A DNA stretch of 64,000 nucleotides from Flavobacterium sp. HSC-32F16 (GCF_024171645.1 NZ_JALKAC010000001.1:620001-684000); one strand, 5' to 3'; positions 1 to 10,460 are shown, counted from the first letter of the stretch. Notes: generated by a model from the sequence alone, not told the origin. Made by a program: numbers and translations.

Positions 1-535
1 GAGTAATGTTAGATTCGGCTGTGGTGATTCCGGAAATCGTTAAGTCCGGATATTGCGCATTTGCAATTGTCAGTTTTCCGTTTACGTGATTTGAACCAAT
101 GTCAACCGCATTTTTAGAACTTAAAACAACACCAGATAAATCTAAATTGTGTGTTTGTCCTGATGTATAGTTTAACGGAATTTCAATTGGAATTTCTAAT
201 AGAGCGCCGTTGTTTCCTTTAAAAGAAGTACTGCTAAGCGACAAAACTATAAAGTGATAATTTCTCGGATTATTCTTATCGATATTGACATATATCGCAT
301 GATCGCCTTTACGGCTTTCGATAATTTTAGCGTCTTTCTCGCTTACAATTAATCCCTGCGGAACAGTCAGCGTAAACTCGGCTCCTACTACTTCATCGGC
401 ATTTGCCAAATCAATTACAACAGCTGATTTTTCGCCAGGTCCGGCCGATGCGTTTACTACTTTTAAACTATTTTGCGCCTGTATAAACGTTCCTAAAAAT
501 AGGAAGATAAACACCAAAAAAGGTTTTATTTTCAT
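1..535 (-). CDS. Secreted cohesin-like domain protein (partial, 3' end outside window)
   Basis: I translated this frame by hand from an ATG at 535; it stays open to base 1, giving 178 residues of a longer protein. Residues 1-21 are a Sec signal peptide ending FIQAQ. Residues ~22-160 have the beta-sandwich pattern of cohesin domains (KVVNASAGPGEKSAVVIDL, then GAEFTLTVPQGL). The gene starts 34 bp after the stop of the LRR-dockerin gene and on the same strand, so the two probably form an operon. Cohesins bind dockerins, which suggests a partner role for the neighbour. The cohesin assignment is by pattern only, and the C-terminal part cannot be seen. Confidence 0.7.
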   Translation of the reverse strand, partial: MKIKPFLVFIFLFLGTFIQAQNSLKVVNASAGPGEKSAVVIDLANADEVVGAEFTLTVPQGLIVSEKDAKIIESRKGDHAIYVNIDKNNPRNYHFIVLSLSSTSFKGNNGALLEIPIEIPLNYTSGQTHNLDLSGVVLSSKNAVDIGSNHVNGKLTIANAQYPDLTISGITTAESNIT

Positions 536-569
536 TGTTTTCAATTCGTTAGATATCATTTTGGTGAGT

Positions 570-3500
570 TTATTGTATTAACATTTTTCCTTTAAAAATG
601 GCAGGTTTTGCTCCATTTTGTACTTCGATGGTATAGAAATAGATACCTGAGGCAAGATCTCTTCGCTGAAAAGTAAATTCATGATTTCCTTGTGATGCAT
701 CAAGATCTGACTGTATGTAAAGAGTTCTTCCGGCTGTATCAAAAACTTTTAGTGTCGCTTTGTCTGCATTTTCAGGTAAATGATATTGAATTACCGTTTG
801 ATTTGTAAATGGATTTGGATAATTTAAAAGAGCTGCTGAATTGTCTTTATTGATATCATCAACACCTAAGTTTTTTGAAATTTTATAAGTCAATGCGTTT
901 GCCTCTGTATTTGAAATCATGGCAGATAAAATTTCTGTTTGAGCTGATACTTTTGCAATGGCTTGTTTTCCTGAAAGTGATTTATCCATTGAGAAACCTA
1001 CAATACTAATTTCGCCCTGACGTTCTGCGACTGAAACCGTGTAGCCCAAACCTGAAAGAAGTTCTTGTATATGCGCTTTGTTGCTGCCTTTTAAACGAAT
1101 ATCAAATGCCGCTGTCGAAACGGACTGATTGTCGATATAAAGCGTATTATCTTCAATGCTCAAAATCACATCTTCGTTACTTGTCAAAGCCATACGTTTT
1201 GAGCTTGCGGGATTTTCAAGTGTGCCGGACTGGATTTTATTAATCAATGAAATAATATCCAGTACGTTTAGGTTTTTATCTTTATTGATATCGGCCGCGC
1301 CGTAATTAAAGAATTTTGGTTTTTGGCTTAAGGTGTAATTCAAGGTCGACTGAATATCCAGAATATTTACAATTCCGTCTAAATTAGAATCTCCTTCTCT
1401 GTACGTTATGGTATAGGTAAGCACACTGTTTCTGGCAGATCCGGCGATTTGTCTTAATTCTAAAGTCTGGTTGTTTGCCACATTCCATTCACTTAAAATA
1501 TTCGTCAATTTAATACCGTCTTCAGGAACTGTAACCATTTGGAAATAATCTTTCAAAGTCATATTGTATGACTGAGTAGCATTAAAAATCGAATTGGTAT
1601 GATCGTAATGGTTAATTTTTTGATCTTTTAAAACGGCATATAATGTTAAAGGCAGTTCTCCCAAATTAATTTTCTGACGGTCTATTTTAAAACTCACCGC
1701 TGGTAAAAATGCAGCATCAATTCCGGTCAGTTCATTTTCTGAAAGGTCAACCGTTTTTAGTTTGGTTACTTTTGATACACTTTCCGGAATTGTTCCTGTT
1801 AGTTTATTTTTAGCCAGATTCAGATTTTGCAATTCACTGAATTTTCCAGTTTCTGCACTAATGTTTCCAGTTAAATTGTTATCCGGAAGATTAATTGAAA
1901 CCACATGTCCTTCATTGGTGGTAACACCTTTCCATTTCTTTTCATGAAGATTGTTAGATGATGTATCCCAAACCTCTTTCCAGCCTGTTCCGCCTGCACT
2001 TTTGAAAAAGGCTACTAAAGCATCGTATTCTTCGGTAATTAAAGGCGTTTCAGAACCGTCGGCAATTCCTTTAAATTGAACATAAGTGCCTTGCGAAGTT
2101 CCATTTTTCTGCCAAATCGCAATTTTTGCTCCTGCAGGTATGCCCGCAACAGAAATATTTGGAAATGTTATGGTATTACCTATAACTGAGGCCTCAGAAA
2201 TTTTGAAGTTATTGGCCTGCAGTTCAAACTGATTTTGTCCTGAATAATCCTGAGTGTTTTCGTTATAAGTTGTAATTGCCGGAAGATCTACAATTATTTC
2301 GTCGCCTTTTAAATAAAGATATTCATCTTTGGCAATAACCTGTCCTCTTACATTAATATAAACTTTAGCGAGATCGTAAGTAAATGGTTTTTCTAAAGCA
2401 TCAAAACCATTGTTTGAAAGGTCGATTTGTTCGATATTTTCGAAATCATTGAAATGCCCCGGAATTGTTCCTTTAAATGTATTTCCGGCAATTGAAAGTT
2501 TTTTCAATCCTGAAATTCCAGATAAAACCGGCAGTGCTCCGCTAAATTTGTTCGATTGTACATTAAGCGTTTTAAGATTATTTAATCTTCCTAAATCTGT
2601 TGGAAGAGAACCTTCAATGGCATTAGACTGCAGATTTAAAGTTTCTAAATAGGCTAAATCCGATAATTCAGCAGGAAGTGTGCCTGACAAATTATTGGCA
2701 GATAAGCTTAAAGATACTACGTGTCCGTCTTTTGTTCCTACTCCGTACCAGCTTACTTCATGAAGTTTATTTTGCGAAATATCCCATTTTTGTGTCCACT
2801 GTGTTCCGTTTGTACTGGCGTATATTTTTTTCAGAATTTCAAATTCTTCATCTGTTAATGGTTTTCCAAAAACTACCTGAGTATAATTAATTCTCGTACC
2901 CTGAGCCGTTCCGTCATTTTGTTCAATTCGAATCTGATCTGTTAATTTGATTCCGAATAAAGCGATATCTTTAAAAATTAATTTTCCTTCGGTATTAGAA
3001 TAGTTCGATGCTTTATTTACACCATTGATAAAAAGGGTAAAATGGTTTTTATTATTGATAACACCTCCATTGGCATTAAATAAAAACGTTGATAACGTTG
3101 GCAGGTTTATAACCAATTCGTTTGCACCCACTTCGATGGTTGGAATCGTAATGGTTTGATAACTAAAATCAACTGTTTTTAAAAGCGGTAAATGTGCCAA
3201 GGCTTCATCTGCATCTTCTATAGTGTTATTGGATAAATACAACGTTTTTAAAGCCTGCAGCTTATTCCATGAAGATGGTACAATACCTTTTAGTTTTGTG
3301 TATCTTAAGTCTAAAGATTCTAAAGATTCAAGACCTGATAAAATTGCTAAATCTGTAGTGCTTAAGTTTTTTGTATAACTTCCTCCGTATAACGAAAGGT
3401 TTTTCAAATATTTTAAATTAGCAAAAGAGTCTGGAATTGTTCCTGTAACATTTGAATTATTATTAAGGTTTAATCCTGTAATATGTCCGTTTTGAATGCT

Positions 3501-6500
3501 CACTCCATACCATGCACCCTCATGCAGATTGTTTTGTGCGGTAACCCATTTGTTTGTCCAGTTTGTCCCATTCATTGCAGTATGAAAATCAACCAATGCC
3601 TGATATTCTGCATCAGGAATTTTTGGCTGATCTACTTTTACATTGGTAAAATAAATTTTAGAATAGTTTGTAGAAGCTGCAGATCCATCATACTGTTGAT
3701 ATAAATACAATTCATCACCCGTTTTTAAAGTCGCAAGATAATCTGCTGGAATTGTAATTGTTCCGTCACCTGCTACTGTAATATTAGTTCCTATCTGATC
3801 TCCTTTTAAATACAATCTAAAGGGTCTTTGCGAAGAAAAATCATTTCTCGATTTGTTATAAAGAATACTGTTTGGAAGATTACTCACTTTTACATCAGTT
3901 CCTTCGTATAAAAAGTTTTCAACGCTTAAGGTCTGATAAGTCAAGGACAGATTTACCTGACTCGTTAACATTCCCTGAATAATAGAAACTTTATTATTGG
4001 ATAAATCCAGGTTAGTTAAAGCTGCATTTTTTTCTAAATCTTTAATCAATACTTCAATTTGATTATCAGACAAATCTAAAGTGGCTAAAGAAATTAAATT
4101 TCCTGTTGAGGCTGGAATTATTTTTATCTGATTTGAAGCCAGATTGACCGTTACTAAACTTTCCATTCCACCAAAATCTTCCGGTAAAGCTGTAAGGGTA
4201 TTGTTATTTAAATAAAGTGTTTTAAGCTTTTTTAGTTTATTCCATGACGCCGGAAGATCTCCTTTTATTTTAGTATATCTTAAATCTAAATATTCGAGAT
4301 TTTCAAGTTCTGATAAAACAGCCAGATTTGTTGTATTTAAATCTTTACTGTAACTTCCTCCATAAAGAGATAATGTTTTAAGGTATTTTAAATCTTTAAT
4401 CGAAGCCGGAACAGCACCTCTCACAGAACTGTTATTATTAAGATTAAGCCCGGAAATATGTCCGTTTTCAATACTTACTCCATACCATGCACCTTCATGA
4501 AGATTATTTTCAGAAACATTCCATTTGTTGGTCCAGTTTGTACCATTCATTACCGTATAAAAATCTACCAAAGCCTGATATTCTTCATCTGGAATTTTTG
4601 GCTGATCTACTTTTACATTTACAAAATTAACTTTTGAATAATTGGTAACACTTCCGTTAGTATAATCATAAGGCTGATACAAATAAAACTGATCCCCGGT
4701 TTTTATAGAAGACAGCGAAGAGGCCGGAATTATAATACTTCCGTCTTGGGCAGATGTGATATTGCTTCCTATCTGATTTCCTCCCACAAATACTGAAAAG
4801 ATTCTTCGGGCAGAAAAATCATTTTTTGTTCTGTTGTAATAAACCGTATTTGGGAGTGTTTCAACTTTTACATCTACACCTGTATAAACCAGTCCCTGCA
4901 CATTAATATTTTGATAATTAAGGTTAAGATTTACATTACTGTTCAACAATGCTTTGATGTCTCCTACACTATTACTCTGCAGGTTTAATGTTCTCAAAAC
5001 TGCAATGTTTTCCAGCTCTTTTATAAGAACCTCGATTTGATTATCAGATAAATCTAAAGTCACAAGATTAGCCAGATTACCTATAGAAACAGGAATAGTT
5101 TTTAGTTGATTATTTTGTGCTTCAAAAGTTACCAGACTTTCCATAGCACCAATATTTTCTGGCAAGGCTGTTAGAATATTATAACCTAAATACGCTGTTT
5201 TTAGTTTTTTCAGTTTACTCCATGAAGCCGGAATATCACCTTTTACTTTACTGTAGCGAAGATCTAATGTCTCTAAAGATTCTAATTCTGATAAAACATT
5301 TAAATCGGTTGTGCTTAAATCTTTACTGTAACTTCCTCCATATAAAGAAAGATTTTTTAAATATTTAAGATTCCCAATCGATGCCGGAACTGCCCCGGAC
5401 ACTCTCGATATATTTTGAAAAGTAAGTCCGCTAATATGTCCATTTTCAATACTTACGCCATACCATGCCCCTTCATGAAGATTATTCTCAGCAATATTCC
5501 ACTTGTTATTCCAGTTTGAACCTCCCATAGCATTGTAAATATCAACCAAAGCCTGATATTCTACATCTGGAATTTTCGGCTGATCTACTTTTACATTTAC
5601 AAAATTAATTCTTGAATAATGTGCAATACCTCCGTCGTTATAATCGTAATTTTGATATAAATAAAACTGATCTCCTGTTTTTATTGAAGATAAATAAGAG
5701 GCAGGGATTATTACACTGCCGTCTACAGATGCTGTGATAATACTTCCTATTTGATTTCCTCCCACATATGTAAAGTAGTTTCTTCTCGAACTAAAATCAT
5801 TTTTGGTCCTATTATAATAAGTTGTATTAGGCAGGGTCTCTATTTTTAAATCTGAACCTGTATAAATTACTCCTTCAACATTTATATTTTGAGAGTTAAG
5901 GCTTAAATTAACCGTACTGCCTAACAATGCAGAAATAACAGATATACTATTGTTCGAAAGATTTAACGTTCTTAAAGTGTTAACATTTTCCAGTTCTTTC
6001 ACTAATACCGTGATCTGGTTATCGGATAGATTTAACGTAACCAGATTTTCGAGATTTCCAACTGAAACCGGGATCGATTTTATCTGGTTGCTGCTGGCGT
6101 CTAAATTCACTAAGCTTTCTATTTCTCCCAATTCATCAGGCAGTCCTGCAATAGAGTTACCAGATATAGTAATTGTTTTTAGTTTCTTTAATTTACTCCA
6201 TGAAGATGGAATTGAACTCGAAATTCTGCAATATTGCAAATTTAAAGTTTCAAGAGATTGTAATTCTGATAAAACACCTAAATCAGTTGTACTTAGATTT
6301 TTTGAATAACTTCCCCCGTAAAGCGAAAGGTTCTTTAAATATTTTAAATTGCCAAATGAAGCCGGAATTGAACCTGAAACATTACTTGTACTTACTAGAT
6401 TTAAACCTGTAACATGTCCGTTCTCAATACTTAAACCCGTCCATGCACCCTGGTTAAGATTGTTTTCGTTAATATCCCATTTATAATTCCAATTACTTCC

Positions 6501-7544
6501 TCCCATTGCATTGTAAAAATCAATTAATGCCTGATATTCTATGGAAGAAACTGAAGGCTGGTTAACCTGTACATTTGTAAAATAAACACGGCTGTAGTTG
6601 GATACAGCTCCTGTATCATAATCGTATTGTTGATACAAATAAATCTCATCTCCATTTTTTAAAGAAGAAAGATAAGACGCCGAAATAGTTATACTTCCGT
6701 CAGCAGACATGGCTATGCCACTAGCAATTTCACTTCCTCTTACATAGACAGCAAATTTTGGTCTGGCGGTAAAGTTGTTTTTTGTCCTGCTGTATGAAAC
6801 CACAGCAGGAAGATTGTCAATTTTTAAGTCGACTCCCCTATAAGTAATATTTTGAAGACCAAGTGTCTGATAATATAAATTAAGATTCACTGTACTGGGC
6901 AGTAAAGCTTCAACTGCAGCAATTTTATTATAGCTGATATTCAAGGTTCTTAAAGCCGTTAAATTCTCTAAATCTTTGATTAAAACCGTAATTTGATTCT
7001 CAGAAAGATCAACAGTTACCAAACTTTCCATCTGCCCAAATCCTACAGATAATCCCGTGATCGCATTGTTGCTTAAATAAAGTGTTTTAAGCTTTTTTAA
7101 TTTTGCCCAAGATGCCGGAATTACACCTTTTAACTTGGTATATCTTAAGTCTAATGATTCTAAAGCTTCTAATTCCGAGAAAACATTTAAATCAGTCGTA
7201 CTTAAATCTTTTGCATAATTACCTCCATACAGCGAAAGCGTTTTAAGATATTTCAGATTTCCAAAAGAAACCGGAATTGAACCGGTAATATTGCTGGTAC
7301 CATTTAGGTCAATAGCAGTTACGTGTCCGTTTTCTACCGTTACACCATACCACGGCACTTCATGCAGATTATTTTCTTTCGTATTCCATTTGTTAGTCCA
7401 GTTTGCTTCACCGGCTGCTTTATAAAAATCAACCAATGCCTGAAATTCTGAATCCGGAATAGGAATATTAAAATTATTTTTGGCCGATAATAAAGTTAGA
7501 CTGCTAAACAGAAATAGCAATCCAATAAGTAGTTTTCTCTTCAT
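570..7544 (-). CDS. Giant leucine-rich-repeat surface protein with dockerin-like domain and T9SS sorting signal
   Basis: The start is taken at ATG 7544, because only there does a signal peptide begin (MKRKLLIGLLFLFSSLTLLSA); the frame runs 25 codons further upstream but lacks one. The 2,324-residue protein has seven modules. Each opens with a cap of the form E-ALVDFY--GG-NW--KW and WYGV----GHV and continues with LRRs; modules 1-5 repeat about every 977 bp and modules 6-7 are shorter. A dockerin-like pair of calcium loops follows (GDSNLDGIVNILDIQ and ADINKDKNLNVLDIISLIN, about 1235-1400). The C-terminus is a type A T9SS sorting domain (NYPNPFTNQTVIQYHLP to the end). It is probably a secreted or surface-anchored adhesin or binding protein. 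The ligand is unknown. Confidence 0.9.
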   Translation of the reverse strand: MKRKLLIGLLFLFSSLTLLSAKNNFNIPIPDSEFQALVDFYKAAGEANWTNKWNTKENNLHEVPWYGVTVENGHVTAIDLNGTSNITGSIPVSFGNLKYLKTLSLYGGNYAKDLSTTDLNVFSELEALESLDLRYTKLKGVIPASWAKLKKLKTLYLSNNAITGLSVGFGQMESLVTVDLSENQITVLIKDLENLTALRTLNISYNKIAAVEALLPSTVNLNLYYQTLGLQNITYRGVDLKIDNLPAVVSYSRTKNNFTARPKFAVYVRGSEIASGIAMSADGSITISASYLSSLKNGDEIYLYQQYDYDTGAVSNYSRVYFTNVQVNQPSVSSIEYQALIDFYNAMGGSNWNYKWDINENNLNQGAWTGLSIENGHVTGLNLVSTSNVSGSIPASFGNLKYLKNLSLYGGSYSKNLSTTDLGVLSELQSLETLNLQYCRISSSIPSSWSKLKKLKTITISGNSIAGLPDELGEIESLVNLDASSNQIKSIPVSVGNLENLVTLNLSDNQITVLVKELENVNTLRTLNLSNNSISVISALLGSTVNLSLNSQNINVEGVIYTGSDLKIETLPNTTYYNRTKNDFSSRRNYFTYVGGNQIGSIITASVDGSVIIPASYLSSIKTGDQFYLYQNYDYNDGGIAHYSRINFVNVKVDQPKIPDVEYQALVDIYNAMGGSNWNNKWNIAENNLHEGAWYGVSIENGHISGLTFQNISRVSGAVPASIGNLKYLKNLSLYGGSYSKDLSTTDLNVLSELESLETLDLRYSKVKGDIPASWSKLKKLKTAYLGYNILTALPENIGAMESLVTFEAQNNQLKTIPVSIGNLANLVTLDLSDNQIEVLIKELENIAVLRTLNLQSNSVGDIKALLNSNVNLNLNYQNINVQGLVYTGVDVKVETLPNTVYYNRTKNDFSARRIFSVFVGGNQIGSNITSAQDGSIIIPASSLSSIKTGDQFYLYQPYDYTNGSVTNYSKVNFVNVKVDQPKIPDEEYQALVDFYTVMNGTNWTNKWNVSENNLHEGAWYGVSIENGHISGLNLNNNSSVRGAVPASIKDLKYLKTLSLYGGSYSKDLNTTNLAVLSELENLEYLDLRYTKIKGDLPASWNKLKKLKTLYLNNNTLTALPEDFGGMESLVTVNLASNQIKIIPASTGNLISLATLDLSDNQIEVLIKDLEKNAALTNLDLSNNKVSIIQGMLTSQVNLSLTYQTLSVENFLYEGTDVKVSNLPNSILYNKSRNDFSSQRPFRLYLKGDQIGTNITVAGDGTITIPADYLATLKTGDELYLYQQYDGSAASTNYSKIYFTNVKVDQPKIPDAEYQALVDFHTAMNGTNWTNKWVTAQNNLHEGAWYGVSIQNGHITGLNLNNNSNVTGTIPDSFANLKYLKNLSLYGGSYTKNLSTTDLAILSGLESLESLDLRYTKLKGIVPSSWNKLQALKTLYLSNNTIEDADEALAHLPLLKTVDFSYQTITIPTIEVGANELVINLPTLSTFLFNANGGVINNKNHFTLFINGVNKASNYSNTEGKLIFKDIALFGIKLTDQIRIEQNDGTAQGTRINYTQVVFGKPLTDEEFEILKKIYASTNGTQWTQKWDISQNKLHEVSWYGVGTKDGHVVSLSLSANNLSGTLPAELSDLAYLETLNLQSNAIEGSLPTDLGRLNNLKTLNVQSNKFSGALPVLSGISGLKKLSIAGNTFKGTIPGHFNDFENIEQIDLSNNGFDALEKPFTYDLAKVYINVRGQVIAKDEYLYLKGDEIIVDLPAITTYNENTQDYSGQNQFELQANNFKISEASVIGNTITFPNISVAGIPAGAKIAIWQKNGTSQGTYVQFKGIADGSETPLITEEYDALVAFFKSAGGTGWKEVWDTSSNNLHEKKWKGVTTNEGHVVSINLPDNNLTGNISAETGKFSELQNLNLAKNKLTGTIPESVSKVTKLKTVDLSENELTGIDAAFLPAVSFKIDRQKINLGELPLTLYAVLKDQKINHYDHTNSIFNATQSYNMTLKDYFQMVTVPEDGIKLTNILSEWNVANNQTLELRQIAGSARNSVLTYTITYREGDSNLDGIVNILDIQSTLNYTLSQKPKFFNYGAADINKDKNLNVLDIISLINKIQSGTLENPASSKRMALTSNEDVILSIEDNTLYIDNQSVSTAAFDIRLKGSNKAHIQELLSGLGYTVSVAERQGEISIVGFSMDKSLSGKQAIAKVSAQTEILSAMISNTEANALTYKISKNLGVDDINKDNSAALLNYPNPFTNQTVIQYHLPENADKATLKVFDTAGRTLYIQSDLDASQGNHEFTFQRRDLASGIYFYTIEVQNGAKPAIFKGKMLIQ

Positions 7545-7689
7545 AGATTCATGTTTAAGTGCCAGTATTTTAAGAAGATACCTTTTGTTAAAAAATTGGC
7601 TTAAAAGTAGGAAAAACATTTCTTTTGTTATGTTAAATAAAGAATATTAAATTATAAAATACTTAAAATCAATTATTTACCTTAAAAAA

Positions 7690-7707
7690 TTACCTGTATT
7701 CAGGTAA
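7690..7707. promoter_or_regulatory. Inverted repeat in divergent intergenic region
   Basis: TTACCTG-tatt-CAGGTAA is a perfect 7-bp inverted repeat with a 4-base loop, between the divergent LRR gene (start 7544) and the kinase gene (start 7840). It has no T-run, so it is more likely an operator or a chance palindrome than a terminator. Nothing else in 7545-7839 stood out apart from its high AT content. Confidence 0.25.
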
Positions 7708-7839
7708 CTTTTAATCCTATTTAAAAGTCCATATTTATAACTACATTTTTAAAGGCGTTTTTTAGTTCAGCACTTCAAAATTTAGACAAAAATGCTTAGA
7801 AAAGTTTTGTAATATTGACTTTCTAAATATTTATAAAAA

Positions 7840-8400
7840 ATGAAGATTCACATTTTTGGTGCGTCCGGAAGCGGCGTTACGACAACAGGAATTGCTTTAG
7901 CCGAAAAGCTTAATTATAAATATTTCGACAGTGATGAGTATTTTTGGGAAAAATCAGAGGTTCCCTTTACCATAAAGAGAAATCCGGAAGAGAGAAATTC
8001 TAAAATAAAATTGGCTCTTGAAAATTCTGAAAAGTGGATTTTAGGCGGTTCCATTTTTCAATGGGGAGAAAATGTTTTTCCTGATTTTGATTTGGTTGTG
8101 TACTTATGGATTCCGCCGCAAATTAGAATGGAAAGATTAAAAAAAAGAGAATTTGAACGATATGGAAATGTAATTTACACTGACCCTGACCGCATAAAAC
8201 AATTCGAAAACTTTATGGAATGGGCCGAAGATTATGATAATAATACCGGAATTGCCAACAGAAATTTTCAGGCTCACGAAAACTGGCTGACTTCAATCAA
8301 TTTTCCTGTTTTAAAGATTTCTGGCGATTTAACACTCGAGCAGCGAATCGATCTTATTATCGAAAAAATGGAAAGCATAAACAAAAAGCCCTTGCGTTAA
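7840..8400 (+). CDS. P-loop NTPase / small-molecule or nucleotide kinase-like protein
   Basis: This is a 186-residue cytoplasmic protein. Walker A is at residues 6-14 (GASGSGVTT), placed directly after the first beta strand as in adenylate- and shikimate-kinase-like enzymes. A WILGGSIFQW segment and a basic RMERLKKREFERYG region fit a LID or substrate-binding part. Such stand-alone kinases are usually annotated as AAA or adenylate kinase-like; the substrate cannot be read from the sequence. It is monocistronic, divergent from the LRR gene and convergent with the phosphatase gene, with a hairpin terminator overlapping its stop codon. The final stop codon lies in the terminator loop. Confidence 0.75.
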   Translation: MKIHIFGASGSGVTTTGIALAEKLNYKYFDSDEYFWEKSEVPFTIKRNPEERNSKIKLALENSEKWILGGSIFQWGENVFPDFDLVVYLWIPPQIRMERLKKREFERYGNVIYTDPDRIKQFENFMEWAEDYDNNTGIANRNFQAHENWLTSINFPVLKISGDLTLEQRIDLIIEKMESINKKPLR

Positions 8401-8411
8401 CAAGGGCTTTT
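8384..8411. terminator. Bidirectional rho-independent terminator
   Basis: A perfect 11-bp stem AAAAGCCCTTG / CAAGGGCTTTT with a 6-base loop sits between convergent genes. It has an A-run on one side and a T-run on the other, so it can serve both strands. It overlaps the 3' end of the kinase gene. Confidence 0.85.
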
Positions 8412-8430
8412 GATTTGAAAAATATTGTGC

Positions 8431-10254
8431 TTATTTTATAGAAAGTGCCTCTAAAATCTTCGTGTAAATTGCCGTGTTTTGATACACACCAGAAAAGTTT
8501 TGAGCGCCTGCTCCATAAGCAAAAACCGGAACCGGAACTGCTGTATGATCATTTGTACTGAAACTTCCGTGAACGTAACCTTTCTCGATATTTCCGTCGA
8601 TTAGAGATAATCCCCCCGTTTCGTGATCTGCTGTTACAATTAAAAGAGTTTCAGGATTATTATCTACAAATTCCATCGCCTGCCCTACTAATTTATCAAA
8701 ATCAAGCATTTCGCGAACTACATATTCTACGTTATTACTGTGCCCGCCGTAATCGATTTGAGCACCTTCGGCCATAATGAAAAACGGATTTTTTGTTTTT
8801 GAAAAAGTATTGGTTGCTTTCGCCAAAGATTTAGTTAAAAAATCACCTCTTCCGTTTTTCATAGAAACTACAGCAGCATCTTCTAAAACTACAAATTTGT
8901 TGTTTTTGATGGTATCCAAAGAACTGAATTTATCAGAGAAAGTATATCCTTTTTCTATCAAAGCTTTAGACAAATCTTTACCGTCTTTTCTCGCTTTAAA
9001 TTCTTTTGTTCCTCCTCCAATTAATATATCCGATGGATTACTCAGGAAATCATAAGCAATTGGTTCGCTGTAACTTCTTTCCGGCTGATGTGCATAAAAA
9101 GCGGCCGGAGTGGCATCTGTAATATTTCCTGCCGAAATAATTGCGGTTTTGTAATTTTTCTTAGCTAACTGCTGTGTAATTAATTCTAAAGGTTTGCCGT
9201 TTTCGTCAACACTGATGAATCTGTTATTCGTTTTATGTCCTGTTGCCATGGCCGTTGCGCCTGCAGCAGAATCGGTGATATAACTGTCTGATGCTTTGGT
9301 AATAGAAAATCCCTGTGTTGGAATATTAAAAAGGCTTAATTGCCCTTTATTAGCCGTGTAACCCGAGTAAATCTGCGTTAATCCCATTCCATCACCAATT
9401 AACAAAATGACATTTTTAGGCTTCTTTTTGGCGAAAGCTGAAACATTTTTAGGAACGTAAGCCTGATGAAACTCTGTATTTTGATAAAACATCGATTTGA
9501 TGTTATTAATAAAATGTGTCAATTCAGGAACATTGTCTGTTCCTATAAAATCAACTTTCAGGTTCATTAAAGTCATCCATGTATTTACATTATCCTGTGT
9601 AGCCCAAAATCTTATCTTTTTATTCTGATTATGAACTTTTTTAATCGTTGACTGGATTTTTTCTAAATCGGCTTGTGTTAAAACACCTTTTCCGTTCCAA
9701 ACCGTTAGTTCATGTAAATCTTCGCTGATCATTTCAACACGCGCTAATTCATCTGTCGTATAGTTTTCATTCAGTCTTCCGTCAAAATAAATAAACTCCG
9801 GATAGTCTTTCCATTGTGCAGGATTTGGTCTGTTTCCTGAAATGACCACTTTAATATTTTTATTCGCAATTATATCCGGAAAAGTTTTTAACTGCTGTGC
9901 AATTACCTTTAAAGTCGAATCGGCATCAGATTTAATATCTATCATTAAAATCAAAGGTTTATTGCTTGGATAGGCTTTTGATCCTAAATTCTTTAATTTA
10001 GAAGACAGCGGTTCCAGATATAAACTTTTAAGCGTATTGTGCTGTGCAATTTCTTTTGAAGTATGCGCTACAAACAATTCGTTATTTACTAAAAAAACAT
10101 CGGCCTCAATAACACCGGCTTCGTTAGAATAAGCCCCGAAAAACGGAAGTTTACTGGCATAATCGTTATGAGAATGAATGTTTGATGATGTGTATTCCTG
10201 CGCTTGCACGAACACGAAAAACTGAAGGCAAAAAAGGGTGATTATTTTTTTCAT
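8431..10254 (-). CDS. Alkaline phosphatase with N-terminal glycerophosphodiesterase/PI-PLC-like domain (fusion)
   Basis: This is a 607-residue exported protein (signal peptide ending FVFVQAQ). Residues ~22-250 resemble the PI-PLC/glycerophosphodiester phosphodiesterase barrel (HSHNDY near residue 27, GVIEADVFL, then LILMIDIK). Residues ~275-605 are an alkaline phosphatase domain, with KNVILLIGDGMG for metal binding, the nucleophile Ser329 in TDSAAGATAMATG, and the metal ligands of TADHETGG. The combination could release inorganic phosphate from phosphodiesters in two steps in the periplasm or outside the cell. It lies downstream of the susCD-like genes on the same strand, separated by a 336-bp gap with three hairpins, so it may be only partly co-transcribed. 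The domain order is unusual compared with stand-alone phosphatases. Confidence 0.88.
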   Translation of the reverse strand: MKKIITLFCLQFFVFVQAQEYTSSNIHSHNDYASKLPFFGAYSNEAGVIEADVFLVNNELFVAHTSKEIAQHNTLKSLYLEPLSSKLKNLGSKAYPSNKPLILMIDIKSDADSTLKVIAQQLKTFPDIIANKNIKVVISGNRPNPAQWKDYPEFIYFDGRLNENYTTDELARVEMISEDLHELTVWNGKGVLTQADLEKIQSTIKKVHNQNKKIRFWATQDNVNTWMTLMNLKVDFIGTDNVPELTHFINNIKSMFYQNTEFHQAYVPKNVSAFAKKKPKNVILLIGDGMGLTQIYSGYTANKGQLSLFNIPTQGFSITKASDSYITDSAAGATAMATGHKTNNRFISVDENGKPLELITQQLAKKNYKTAIISAGNITDATPAAFYAHQPERSYSEPIAYDFLSNPSDILIGGGTKEFKARKDGKDLSKALIEKGYTFSDKFSSLDTIKNNKFVVLEDAAVVSMKNGRGDFLTKSLAKATNTFSKTKNPFFIMAEGAQIDYGGHSNNVEYVVREMLDFDKLVGQAMEFVDNNPETLLIVTADHETGGLSLIDGNIEKGYVHGSFSTNDHTAVPVPVFAYGAGAQNFSGVYQNTAIYTKILEALSIK

Positions 10255-10392
10255 TGAAATGGGTTTTATTCTCCTAAAATTGTAGGTAAACTTTATTAGA
10301 AATTAAATTGTTGTACTTTATTTTAACACATAGAAACATAGTTTTCTTTGTCGATAAAGGCGTTTCACTTGTTTAAATAAATATAGAAAGCT

Positions 10393-10417
10393 GTCATTTC
10401 TACTCCATCGAAATGAC
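10393..10417. repeat. Palindrome GTCATTTC-n9-GAAATGAC
   Basis: An 8-bp inverted repeat with a 9-base spacer lies in the gap between the susD and phosphatase genes. Similar palindromes are common between genes in Flavobacterium, so it may be a dispersed extragenic palindrome; this is recalled, not tested. Confidence 0.35.
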
Positions 10418-10435
10418 AAATTTTACTTAAACATA

Positions 10436-10460
10436 AACCAGTCCTTAAAAAAGACTGGTT
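10436..10460. terminator. Hairpin, probable terminator after susD-like gene
   Basis: The stem AACCAGTC / GACTGGTT has a 9-base A-rich loop. On the plus strand it is followed by TTTAT. On the minus strand the T-run falls in the loop, so termination for the minus-strand operon is uncertain. It may act as an attenuator or mRNA-end stabiliser between susD and the phosphatase gene. Confidence 0.45.

Noticed and set aside
5950..6309. Plus-strand ORFs within the LRR gene
   Set aside because: They are shadows of repetitive LRR coding sequence on the other strand, with no independent signals.
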